Positions 25,672 through 33,745 of a stretch of DNA of 55,167 nucleotides are shown here, one piece after another. The translations under genes were made by a program, and so were the position numbers. The notes below the pieces were generated by a model that saw only the letters and a list, made by a program, of their open reading frames with translations, had not been told where the DNA came from and did no database searches. The stretch lies in NCBI GenBank assembly GCA_036562635.1, contig DATCJU010000035.1:1-55167 (forward strand), read 5' to 3'. Positions within the stretch are counted from its first letter, which is position 1; each line of letters starts with the position of its first letter. This DNA is from DATCJU01 sp036562635. GTDB lineage: Bacteria; Actinomycetota; Actinomycetes; Mycobacteriales; Pseudonocardiaceae.

Positions 25672-26694
25672 TCAGTTCCCGGCCAGGATCTCCCCTACGT
25701 AGGTGGCCACCGCCCGCACCGCAGCCATCGTGCTCGGATAGTCCATGCGGGTCGGGCCCACCACGCCCATCCCGCCGAGCACGTTGCCCTGGGTGCCGTA
25801 CCCGATCGACACCACCGAGGCGTTGCGCATCTCCTCCGCCTCGTTCTCCCGGCCGATCCGTACGGTCACCGTCGCGGCGTCCCTGGCTGCGGCAAGCAGC
25901 TTGAGCACCACCACCTGCTCCTCCAGCGCCTCCAGCACCTGCCGGAGCGAGCCGGGGAAGTCGGCGGCGTTACGTGTGAGGTTAGCGGTCCCACCCAGTA
26001 CGATCCGCTCCTCCGGGTGTTCCACCAGCGTCTCGATCAGGACCGTACACACCCGGGTCATCATCTCCCGCAGCTCCGGCGGGGCCTGCTCGGGCAGCTC
26101 GGACACCGACGCCGAGGCGTCCGGCAGCCGCCGCCCCACCATCGCCGCACCGAGGGAGGTGCGCAGTCGCGCCACGTCGTCCTCGGTGATCGCCTGCCCC
26201 AGGTCGACGATCTTCTGGTCCACCCGACCGGTGTCGGTGATCACCACCAGCATCAGCCGAGCCGGGGTGAGGGCCAGCACCTCCAGGTGGCGCACCGTCG
26301 ACCGGGTCAGCGTGGGGTACTGGACCACGGCGACCTGTCGGGTCAGCTGGGCGAGCAGCCGCACGCTGCGCCGCAGCACGTCGTCCAGGTCCATCGCACC
26401 GTCGAGGAAGGCCCTGATCGCACGGCGCTCGGCCGCGGAGAGCGGCTTGACCTGGCTGAGCCGGTCCACGAACAGGCGGTACCCCTTGTCCGTGGGCACC
26501 CGCCCCGCGCTCGTGTGCGGCTGCGCGATGTAGCCCTCCTCCTCCAGCACCGCCATGTCGTTGCGTACCGTGGCGCTGGACACGCCCAGGTTGTGGCGCT
26601 CGACGAGGGCCTTGGAGCCCACCGGCTCCTGGGTCGAGACGTAATCCGCGACGATCGCGCGCAGCACCTCGAAGCGGCGCTCCTCGGCGTTCAC
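25672..26694 (-). CDS. hrcA: Heat-inducible transcription repressor HrcA
   Basis: This 340-residue repressor of class I heat-shock genes binds CIRCE elements with help from GroEL. An N-terminal winged helix (RRFEVLRAIVADYVSTQEPVGSKALVERHNLGVSSATVRNDMAVLEEEGYIAQPHTSAGRVPTDKGYRLFVDRL) precedes the GAF-like dimerisation domain (VVITDTGRVDQKIVDLG). No CIRCE inverted repeat (GCACTC-N9-GAGTGC type) is visible upstream of this operon. Its targets are therefore probably groES/groEL elsewhere. Confidence 0.97.
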   Translation of the reverse strand: MNAEERRFEVLRAIVADYVSTQEPVGSKALVERHNLGVSSATVRNDMAVLEEEGYIAQPHTSAGRVPTDKGYRLFVDRLSQVKPLSAAERRAIRAFLDGAMDLDDVLRRSVRLLAQLTRQVAVVQYPTLTRSTVRHLEVLALTPARLMLVVITDTGRVDQKIVDLGQAITEDDVARLRTSLGAAMVGRRLPDASASVSELPEQAPPELREMMTRVCTVLIETLVEHPEERIVLGGTANLTRNAADFPGSLRQVLEALEEQVVVLKLLAAARDAATVTVRIGRENEAEEMRNASVVSIGYGTQGNVLGGMGVVGPTRMDYPSTMAAVRAVATYVGEILAGN

Positions 26695-26798
26695 CCCGCG
26701 TCACCTCCCTACCCATGACTACCGGTCCGGCTCGGGCCCCGAGCACCGGATCCGCTTCACCTGCCCCATTAGCAAGTTTAAGGAGTACGACAGACGTC

Positions 26799-26820
26799 CC
26801 GTCGTCCTTCCGGACGACGG
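26799..26820. repeat. Short perfect hairpin in the hrcA upstream region
   Basis: A 9-bp inverted repeat (CCGTCGTCC and GGACGACGG, 4-nt loop) lies in the divergent gap before hrcA. It does not match CIRCE or HAIR consensus and its role is unknown. Confidence 0.5.
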
Positions 26821-26976
26821 TGTTCCCGTTTCCCTGCTGGTCCGTTCGGACTCCGCTCGCTCCGGTGGACCGTGAACAGATCGAAGCGCATCGGCCGACA
26901 GGACGTCTAGGCTTGCCAGGTGCCGCACACCGGTGGATGTGACACCGGTTACGACCACGGAGAGGTGCCGGCGAAC

Positions 26977-27279
26977 GTGATCTTCAAGGACGTCCGCGAC
27001 GGCCGACCCTACCCCGAGCACGGACTGTCCACGCGGGACTGGGCGCGGATCCCACCACGTCAGGTGCGACTGGACGAACTGATCACCACCAAGAAGGTGC
27101 TGGAGCTGGACCGACTGCTCAGTTCCGACTCGACGTTCTTCGGGGACCTCTTCCCCCACGTGGTGCAGTGGCACGGGCAGCTGTACCTGGAGGACGGCCT
27201 GCACCGGGCGGTGCGGGCCGCCCTGCAGCAGCGCAGCGTCATCCACGTCCGGGTCCTGGAGCTGGACGCCCTGCGTTGA
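26977..27279 (+). CDS. Conserved actinobacterial small protein with ParB-N-like character
   Basis: This protein of about 100 residues reads IPPRQVRLDELITTKKVLELDRLLSSDSTFFGDLFPHVVQWHGQLYLEDGLHRAVRAALQQRSVIHVRVLEL. The 'I....V.ldeL..tk..l......LYLEDGLHRA.AAL...' pattern resembles ParB/sulfiredoxin N-domains and is common in actinobacteria, but its function is unknown to me. The GTG at 26977 follows GGAGAGG by about 9 nt. A GTG at 26920 sits six bases after a -10 box TAGGCT and could instead give a leaderless, 19-residue-longer product. It is divergent from hrcA and converges on hemW. Confidence 0.72.
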   Translation: MIFKDVRDGRPYPEHGLSTRDWARIPPRQVRLDELITTKKVLELDRLLSSDSTFFGDLFPHVVQWHGQLYLEDGLHRAVRAALQQRSVIHVRVLELDALR

Positions 27280-27309
27280 CCGAGGTGCACCGGGACCGGA
27301 CGGACCGGG

Positions 27310-28527
27310 TCAGGGCAGCAGGCGGCGCACCACGGCGTCGGCGAGCAAGCGACCGCGGCGGGTCAGCACACAGCGCCCCGCGGTCAGGGCGTCCTCCTCG
27401 AGCAGACCGTCCGCGGCGGCCAGTCGGGCCTCGGCGCGCCCGGTGTCGTCCAGCACCGCCACCGGCAGTCCCTCGACCAGCCGGAGCTCCAGCAGCACCC
27501 GTTCGACGCGCCGCTCCTCCGCGGTGAGCACCTCCCGCCCGGCCGCCGGGGAGCATCCCCGGGCCAGCGTCGCGGCGTAGCGGGCCGGGTGCTTGACGTT
27601 CCACCAGCGCACCCCACCGACGTGGCTGTGCGCCCCGGGACCGGCACCCCACCAGTCGCCTCCCGCCCAGTAGCCCAGGTTGTGCCGACAGCGGGCCTGT
27701 TCCGAGCGAGCCCAGTTGGACACCTCGTACCAGCCGAAACCGGCCGAGGTCAGCACGTCGTCGACCAGCTCGTAGCGGTCGGCCAGCACCTCGTCGTCCG
27801 GCATCGCCAGCTCCCCGCGCGCCACCCGACGGGCCAGGGCGGTGCCGTCCTCGACGATCAACGCGTACGCCGACACGTGGTCCACCCCGGCGGACAGCAC
27901 CGCGTCGAGCGAGGCCCGCAGATCGTCGTCGGTCTCGCCGGGGGTTCCGTAGATCAGGTCCAGGTTGACGTGCTCGAACCCCGCCGCACGGGCCTCCCGG
28001 GCCGCGGCCACGGCTCGACCGGGGGTGTGCCGCCGCTCCAACACGGCCAGCACGTGCGGCGCCACCGACTGCATGCCCAGCGACACCCGGGTGTAGCCGG
28101 CCTCCCGGATCCCGGCGAAGAACTCCGGCCCGGTGGACTCGGGGTTGGACTCGGTGGTCACCTCCGCACCAGGAGCCAGACCGAACGCGCCACGCACCGC
28201 GTCCAGCACTGCGGTGAGCCCGTCCACCCCGAGCAGCGACGGGGTGCCCCCGCCCACGAACACGGTGTCCGCGGGCGGCGGGGAGCCCAGCACGCGCGCG
28301 GCGAGGTCCAGCTCGGCCCGCAACCCCTCCAACCAGGAGGCCGGGGACGCCGAGGAACCCAGCTCACCGGGGGTGTAGGTGTTGAAGTCGCAGTACCCGC
28401 ACCGCGTGGCGCAGAACGGCACGTGCACGTACACCCCGAAGGGACGTTCGCCGAGCCCGTGCAGCGCCTCGGACGGAAGCGCGCCGTCGGCGGGTGCGGG
28501 TTCGCCTGCGGGGAGTACGGAGGGCAC
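27310..28527 (-). CDS. hemW: Radical SAM heme chaperone HemW (coproporphyrinogen III oxidase-like)
   Basis: This 405-residue radical SAM protein carries the 4Fe-4S motif CATRCGYCDFNTYTPGEL (C-x3-C-x2-C). It also has VFVGGGTPSLLG, TTESNPEST, RVSLGMQSV and LIYGTPGETDDDLRASLD, the order seen in HemN/HemW. Actinobacterial members annotated HemN are mostly HemW, a heme-binding chaperone rather than an oxidase, and this length fits HemW. The C-terminal HemN domain (RRGRLLADAVVRRLL) is present. The exact start is uncertain within the first 20 or so residues. It is divergent from the ADP-ribosylglycohydrolase operon. Confidence 0.92.
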   Translation of the reverse strand: MPSVLPAGEPAPADGALPSEALHGLGERPFGVYVHVPFCATRCGYCDFNTYTPGELGSSASPASWLEGLRAELDLAARVLGSPPPADTVFVGGGTPSLLGVDGLTAVLDAVRGAFGLAPGAEVTTESNPESTGPEFFAGIREAGYTRVSLGMQSVAPHVLAVLERRHTPGRAVAAAREARAAGFEHVNLDLIYGTPGETDDDLRASLDAVLSAGVDHVSAYALIVEDGTALARRVARGELAMPDDEVLADRYELVDDVLTSAGFGWYEVSNWARSEQARCRHNLGYWAGGDWWGAGPGAHSHVGGVRWWNVKHPARYAATLARGCSPAAGREVLTAEERRVERVLLELRLVEGLPVAVLDDTGRAEARLAAADGLLEEDALTAGRCVLTRRGRLLADAVVRRLLP

Positions 28528-28847
28528 CTGTCCAGTGTCCCAGGCCGGGCATCACCACCCGAGCAGGTGTGTCCCGTCATGCGTATGGTGGTGGACCACC
28601 CCACGGGAGAGGCAACAGTCTTGCAGTCATGACAGCTCGCGACGCCCGCAGCGTGGGCCGCCGGACCGAAGGCGTGTGCCGTGCGACGCGCCGGCCACGG
28701 TCGGTGCGCGGATCGATCGACGTCCTCCGAGTCGGGCGCACCGGGTTCGGAGAGCGGATGCCGCCGTTCCGGCTCTCCGGGTCACCGGGTCGGCGGCGGG
28801 CCACCAGGCCGTGGCCGGAACCTCCCCGAAAGGGGGTACGGTACGCA
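28528..28847. other. Divergent intergenic region before the ADP-ribosylglycohydrolase operon
   Basis: These 320 bases separate hemW from the plus-strand operon. No convincing gene or promoter is seen. The stretch near the downstream end is followed by an unusually AT-rich patch (about 28848-28865) that begins the small ORF described next. Confidence 0.4.
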
Positions 28848-28960
28848 TGATCACTCTATTTGGTTCACGGATCCGTGCGAACGATCGCCGGACAGGTGAT
28901 GAGATAGGGGCGGCTCTCCGCCACCGCGACACCTGCCCCCTATACAACGGACACGGATGA
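28848..28960 (+). CDS. Possible small ORF coupled to the ADP-ribosylglycohydrolase gene
   Basis: This 37-residue ORF starts at an ATG about 10 nt after AGGGGG and reads MITLFGSRIRANDRRTGDE, ending CPLYNGHG. Its TGA overlaps the ATG of the next gene (ATGA), a typical coupling junction. It uses codons rare for this genome (CTA, TTT, ATA). It contains a perfect 12-bp palindrome CACGGATCCGTG (28866-28877), so the stretch may instead be an untranslated regulatory leader. No homolog is recognised. Confidence 0.3.
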
Positions 28961-31900
28961 ACGCGCAGCGACCGACTCCCCCCGCGATCACACCCGAGAT
29001 GCGGGAACGCGCCCGCTCGCAGCCCAACAGCTGGCTGCTCGTCGTCGACCCTGCCTACGACCTCAGCGGTGGCATCCCGGGGACAGCCGTGATCGGCCGC
29101 TACCGGGTGGACGGCAACGGTGAGATCACCGGGGACTTCATCCCGAACGCCAGCTACCGACCGCTGACGTCCGCCGCCTCCCCGGCGGAGGCTCCGGCGG
29201 CGAGTGTGCCTCCGGCGGCCGCGACCGACTCCACCCCGTCCGCGTCCTCCGCCCCGGCTGCTGCCGACTCGGCCCCCACCGCCACCGCTGACTCCGCCTC
29301 CGGTGACTCCGCCGCTGCCGAATCGGCCTCCACCGGATCGACCGGATCGACCTCCACCGGATCGGCCGCCGACTCGGCCCCGACGGGCACGACCGAGGGC
29401 GCCCGTCCGGCGCCGAGCGGCACCCGGATCCGACTGGCCGCCGACCAGCGGGAACAGGTGCAGACGCCCCCGATCACCGAGGAGATGCGTCGAGCTGCGC
29501 GGCAGCAGCCGAACACCTGGATCCACGTGATCGACCCGTTCTTCGACAACACCGACGACGTCCCGCCGTGGGGGGTGATCGGGGCCTACCAGGTCGACGA
29601 CAAGGGCGAGATCATCGAGAAGTTCGAGCGCAACCCCGACTACCGCCCGTCGCCCAAGGCCCTGAACCTCGCCGAGCCGGCCAACGAGCTGGAGGCCGCG
29701 CTCCAGCTGGTCGCCACCGGCTACGCGCCCACCGAAACCCTACGGGACAAGATCCTCGCCGCCGAGCTGATCGTGATCGCCGAGCCCGGCCGGGAAGGCC
29801 TGTTCGTTCCCGTGCTGCCCGACGGGCGCGGCCGGCTCCAGGCCTTCACCTCCGAGAGCTTCCTGCCCGGGAACTGGAACTCCTGGCAGCGCATCCCCGG
29901 CCGCTGGCTGGCACAGGGGTTGAACGGGGTCGACCTCCAGCTCAACGTGGGGAGCCCGGTGTCCGCGGTGATCCCCTGCGAGGAGCTCGCCGGGCACGCC
30001 CCGGCCGAGGGAAAGACCACACCGGCCCCGTCCACCCCGACCAAGGTCACGGGGCTGATCTCTCCGGGCGGGCAGCGAACCCTCGACACCCCGAACACCG
30101 ACCCGAGGTCCACCGCATCCGCCACGGCCCCACAGCCGCAGGAGCACGAGGACCGGCCCACGCCGGCGGCGGACGCCACCGGTGCGGCACCCGAGGAGCA
30201 GGCGTCGAAGGACGACGCCCCGACCCCGGAACAGGCCGCTCCGACCCCGGAGCAGGCCGCCCCGGCCGACACCGCACAAACCGACACCGCGCCGGGCGAC
30301 GACGACACGGACGCCGAGCCGCCTGCGCCGCAGGAGAAGGCCGAACAACCGGTCTGGCCGGAGGAGGACGCGCAGCCAGGTCCCCGGGCGGAACAGCCCA
30401 CCCCGGAGCAGAACGCCGGCGCCGGCACGCCGGTCTGGCCGACCGAGGAACCACCGGAGGAGGCCACGCCGGCCGAGGCCACCGCATCGCAGGCCGCACC
30501 GCAGGCAGACACCGCACCGTCGACCCCCGCCCCGACGGGAATCGACTCCGCCGGGCAGACCGCTCCGGAGGAAAACACCTCGACGGCTTCGGAAGAGACC
30601 CGGGCCTCGGAGGAGAAGCCGGAACCACGGCACCCGGATGCGGCGCCCGCCTCCGACACGGAGGCACGGTCGGCGGCACCGGACACGGCCACGGACACCG
30701 GAACGGCCCCGGGGGACGCACCGACGACCGACACCGCGAAGGCCGAAGCCCCCGCCGAGAGCGGTACCCCGGCACCGGCCACCACACAGCCGGCGGCACC
30801 GCCCGAGCAGCGAGCCACCTCGGAGCCGGTCACCTCGTCCGAACAGCAGGGCGAGGTTCCCGCCACGTCGAACGGCACCCCGCTCGGCCCCCCGGAGCGG
30901 TTCGTCGCCAGCATGGTGCTCGGTGCCGTCGGTGACGCCCTGGGCGCCGGGATCGAGTTCCTCTCGCTGAAGCAGATCCAGGAACACCACGGCGAGGAGG
31001 GGCTCACCGACTACGTCCGGTCGTCCGAGGGTCTCGGTGAGATCACCGACGACACCCAGATGATGCTGTTCACCCTGGAAGGGCTGATCCGGGCGAACGT
31101 GGCCCGCCGTCGTGGCCGCCCGGCCGATCCGCTGCTGGTGGTGCAGCACGCCTACCAGCGCTGGCTGTACACCCAGGACGTGCTCAGCCCGCGCACCCGG
31201 TGGGCCGACTCCGGGGGGCCGTTCGCCCAGCAGGCGGCGGAGCCCGACGGCTGGCTGGTCAAGGTGCAGCAGCTCCACGCACTGCGTGCTCCCGGCAGCA
31301 CCTGCCTGTCGGCGCTGCGCACCTTCGCCTCGACCGGCAGGATCGCCACGTTCACCAACCGGGCGAACAACTCCAAGGGATGCGGCGGGGTCATGCGGGC
31401 CGCGCCCGTCGCCATCTGGTCCACCGATCCGGCCGAGGTCTTCCGCCTCGCCGCCGCCACGGCCGCGCTCACCCACGGTCATCCCAGTGGTTACCTGCCG
31501 GCAGGCGTGCTCGCCGTGCTGGTGCACCAGCTGATGCGGGCCGTGCCGTTGGCCGACGCCGTGCAGCAGACACGCACGCTCCTGGTCGGCTGGAAGGACC
31601 ACGAGGAACAGCTGCGGGCGCTGGACGCCGCGGTGGAACTGGCGGCCGAGGGACGCCCCACTCCCGATCGGCTCGCCGAGCGGCTGGGCGGCGGCTGGGT
31701 CGGTGAGGAGGCGTTGGCCATCGGGTTGTGCGCCGCCCTCGCCACGGACAACCCACGGGACGCACTGCTGGTCGCCGTCAACCACTCCGGGGACAGCGAC
31801 TCCACCGGCATCGTGTGCGGCAACCTCGTGGGCGCCATGTACGGCCTGAACGGGATCCCCGAGTCGTGGCTGACCGATCTGGAGCTGCGCGAGGTCGTGC

Positions 31901-31986
31901 AGGAACTGGCCCAGGACGCCCTGCTGGAGTTCGGTCCCAACCCACCGACCACCGACGAGTGGCTCCAGCGCTACCCCGCATGGTGA
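28957..31986 (+). CDS. ADP-ribosylglycohydrolase fused to T7SS-associated/SseB-like domains
   Basis: This 1009-residue multidomain protein has two copies of a motif of about 58 residues (about 11-69 and 172-232; ITPEMRERARSQPNSWLLVVDP and ITEEMRRAARQQPNTWIHVIDP). These resemble the N-terminus of actinobacterial 'type VII secretion system-associated' proteins. An SseB-like domain follows at about 242-345 (NELEAALQLVATGYAPTETL). A disordered Ala/Pro/Glu/Thr-rich linker spans about 346-645. A complete ADP-ribosylglycohydrolase spans about 646-1009. The last keeps LGAVGDALGAGIEF, ITDDTQMMLF, NNSKGCGGVMRAAP and NHSGDSDSTG, so both Mg ligand clusters are intact. ADP-ribosylglycohydrolases remove ADP-ribose from proteins or nucleic acids. 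The combination suggests reversal or immunity against ADP-ribosylation, which is inference. Confidence 0.82.
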   Translation: MNAQRPTPPAITPEMRERARSQPNSWLLVVDPAYDLSGGIPGTAVIGRYRVDGNGEITGDFIPNASYRPLTSAASPAEAPAASVPPAAATDSTPSASSAPAAADSAPTATADSASGDSAAAESASTGSTGSTSTGSAADSAPTGTTEGARPAPSGTRIRLAADQREQVQTPPITEEMRRAARQQPNTWIHVIDPFFDNTDDVPPWGVIGAYQVDDKGEIIEKFERNPDYRPSPKALNLAEPANELEAALQLVATGYAPTETLRDKILAAELIVIAEPGREGLFVPVLPDGRGRLQAFTSESFLPGNWNSWQRIPGRWLAQGLNGVDLQLNVGSPVSAVIPCEELAGHAPAEGKTTPAPSTPTKVTGLISPGGQRTLDTPNTDPRSTASATAPQPQEHEDRPTPAADATGAAPEEQASKDDAPTPEQAAPTPEQAAPADTAQTDTAPGDDDTDAEPPAPQEKAEQPVWPEEDAQPGPRAEQPTPEQNAGAGTPVWPTEEPPEEATPAEATASQAAPQADTAPSTPAPTGIDSAGQTAPEENTSTASEETRASEEKPEPRHPDAAPASDTEARSAAPDTATDTGTAPGDAPTTDTAKAEAPAESGTPAPATTQPAAPPEQRATSEPVTSSEQQGEVPATSNGTPLGPPERFVASMVLGAVGDALGAGIEFLSLKQIQEHHGEEGLTDYVRSSEGLGEITDDTQMMLFTLEGLIRANVARRRGRPADPLLVVQHAYQRWLYTQDVLSPRTRWADSGGPFAQQAAEPDGWLVKVQQLHALRAPGSTCLSALRTFASTGRIATFTNRANNSKGCGGVMRAAPVAIWSTDPAEVFRLAAATAALTHGHPSGYLPAGVLAVLVHQLMRAVPLADAVQQTRTLLVGWKDHEEQLRALDAAVELAAEGRPTPDRLAERLGGGWVGEEALAIGLCAALATDNPRDALLVAVNHSGDSDSTGIVCGNLVGAMYGLNGIPESWLTDLELREVVQELAQDALLEFGPNPPTTDEWLQRYPAW

Positions 31987-31998
31987 GGATCGAGGAAC

Positions 31999-33660
31999 AT
32001 GCAGCCCACCGACCGCCCGGCGCTCACGCCGGAGATGCGTGAGCAGGCCCGGCGTTTCCCCAACCAGTGGCTGCTCGTCGTCGACCGGAACCACGACACC
32101 ACGCACGGCATCCACTCGGAGGCGATCATCGGCCGGTACCGGGTGGGCCCCGACGGTGAGATCACCGACGAGTACGTGCCCAACCCCCGATACCGGCCTG
32201 CGGCCCCGGCGCAGCCCGCGCCCGCCGCACCAGAACCGGTGCTCGCGCCACCGGCCGATCCGCCGAGCGGGCCCGCTGCCGCGGAGTCACCGTCGTCCGA
32301 GACGGTCCCGGAGCCGCAGGAGGCCCGGGAGAACCAGGAGCCACAGGAGCCCCGACCACCCCAGGAGATCCAGAAGGCCCAGCCGCCCCAGGAGGCCCAG
32401 GAAGCTCCTGGGCCGCAGGAGGCCGGGGCCGCGCAGGAGGACACCCCTCCGGGGGAGAACCAAGCCCAGCCCGAGGACGACTCCCGACACGATCGGCAGG
32501 AGGCCGCACCTCCGCAGGAGACGACCGGGCCCCGGCCGGAAGCCGCGCCTCCGCAGGAGAACGGTTCCCGGCAGGACGGCGCGCCGGCACAGGCCCCTCC
32601 TGCCGAGCAGGGGAGCACACCCGGGCAGGACACCGGCTCCGCCGCGGAACCCGACCACAGTGCGCCGCCGCCGATCACCGACACCATGCGCGAGGAGGCG
32701 CGCCGCAAGCCGAACAGCTGGCTGTACGTGGTCGACCCCTTCTTCGCCCGGCCCGGGGCCGAGGTCCCGAACTGGGGGGTACGCGGCGCCTACCGGGTCG
32801 ACGCGCAGGGCCAGCTCACCGGGGAGTGGAGCCCCAATCCCCAGTACCGTCCCTCTCCCACGGCCCGCGGTTGGCCGACCCCGAGGAACGAGCTGGAGCT
32901 GACCCTCCAGCTGGCGGGTGCCGGCTACGTCGACGAACGCGCGCTGATCGACGCGCTCGTACGGGCGGAACTGCTCATGCCGCTGGTCGAGCAACCCAGC
33001 GGAGGCTTCTCCTGCGCCCTGCTGCCGGCCGAGGACCCCCAGAGGCGGACACTGGTCGCCTTCAGCTCACCGGAGCTGGTGCCCGCGGACTACACCGAAC
33101 CGCTGCGGCCGCACCCGACACGCCAGCTGCTGGAGCTGCTGACCGAGAAGGTCGACCTGTGGCTCAACCCGGGCTACGTCGTCTCCACGACCCTCCCGAT
33201 CGAGGTGATCCGCACGGCACTGCAGGCAGCGGGTGAGCCGGTGCCCGAAGGCCTGGGCGAGGACCGGTTGCGGGAACTGACCCGGCGGGTGCACGCCGGG
33301 CAGGCTCCCCTGGAGGAGCTGGTCGCTGCGTTGCGGAACAGCCAGATCCTGGTTCCGACACGCCAGAGCGAGACGGGCGGGATCATCCTGGAGCTGCCCG
33401 CGCCGAAGGACGGTGGGCGGCCGGCGTTGCCCGCCTACACCTGTCGGGCCACGGTGCCACCCGACACCGGCCAGCGGTCCCGGGTCACTCCACCCCAGCT
33501 CGTGGAGATCTTCCGACAGTTCGACCTGGTGCTCGACCCGGGCAGCGACGCGCCGGTCCGCATCCCCGGCGAGGTGCTGTGCGCCGCGTTCGGCCATGCG
33601 GATCCCGCCTCCGGGAGCACCTCTCCCGAGGCGCCCAGGAACCGGGAGTCGGGGAACTGA
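31999..33660 (+). CDS. T7SS-associated/SseB-like repeat protein
   Basis: This 553-residue protein lies 12 nt after the fused hydrolase. It repeats the same N-terminal module twice (about 9-69, LTPEMREQARRFPNQWLLVVDR; about 224-285, ITDTMREEARRKPNSWLYVVDP), separated by a Pro/Gln/Glu-rich linker with many PQEA-like units. Two SseB-like domains follow: about 295-400, NELELTLQLAGAGYVDERALIDALVRAELLMPLVE; and about 400-535, LEELVAALRNSQILVPTRQSETGGIILELP. The catalytic hydrolase domain is absent. SseB-like domains are common in secretion-associated and immunity-type proteins. It may be a scaffold or binding partner of the flanking hydrolases. The function is unknown and the family resemblance is from memory. 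Confidence 0.7.
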   Translation: MQPTDRPALTPEMREQARRFPNQWLLVVDRNHDTTHGIHSEAIIGRYRVGPDGEITDEYVPNPRYRPAAPAQPAPAAPEPVLAPPADPPSGPAAAESPSSETVPEPQEARENQEPQEPRPPQEIQKAQPPQEAQEAPGPQEAGAAQEDTPPGENQAQPEDDSRHDRQEAAPPQETTGPRPEAAPPQENGSRQDGAPAQAPPAEQGSTPGQDTGSAAEPDHSAPPPITDTMREEARRKPNSWLYVVDPFFARPGAEVPNWGVRGAYRVDAQGQLTGEWSPNPQYRPSPTARGWPTPRNELELTLQLAGAGYVDERALIDALVRAELLMPLVEQPSGGFSCALLPAEDPQRRTLVAFSSPELVPADYTEPLRPHPTRQLLELLTEKVDLWLNPGYVVSTTLPIEVIRTALQAAGEPVPEGLGEDRLRELTRRVHAGQAPLEELVAALRNSQILVPTRQSETGGIILELPAPKDGGRPALPAYTCRATVPPDTGQRSRVTPPQLVEIFRQFDLVLDPGSDAPVRIPGEVLCAAFGHADPASGSTSPEAPRNRESGN

Positions 33661-33745
33661 AGCCGAGCCCGGCGCCGGATCTGGCAGGCTGTCGTTCGGT
33701 GACCGGCGCTGAGGGGGTGCCGGCCGGAAACGCACTGGGGGAACG

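Noticed and set aside
23470..26718. 1082-codon plus-strand open frame
   Set aside because: It runs antisense to rsmE, dnaJ2 and hrcA, is Gln/His/Arg-rich without motifs, and is a GC-bias artefact.
26695..26919. CIRCE or HAIR element controlling hrcA-dnaJ2
   Set aside because: No GCACTC-N9-GAGTGC or HspR-type repeat could be found; the hairpin at 26799 does not match either.
29740..32115. 791-codon minus-strand open frame across the ADP-ribosylglycohydrolase gene
   Set aside because: It is antisense to the conserved hydrolase motifs; it has no recognisable domain and no ribosome binding site.
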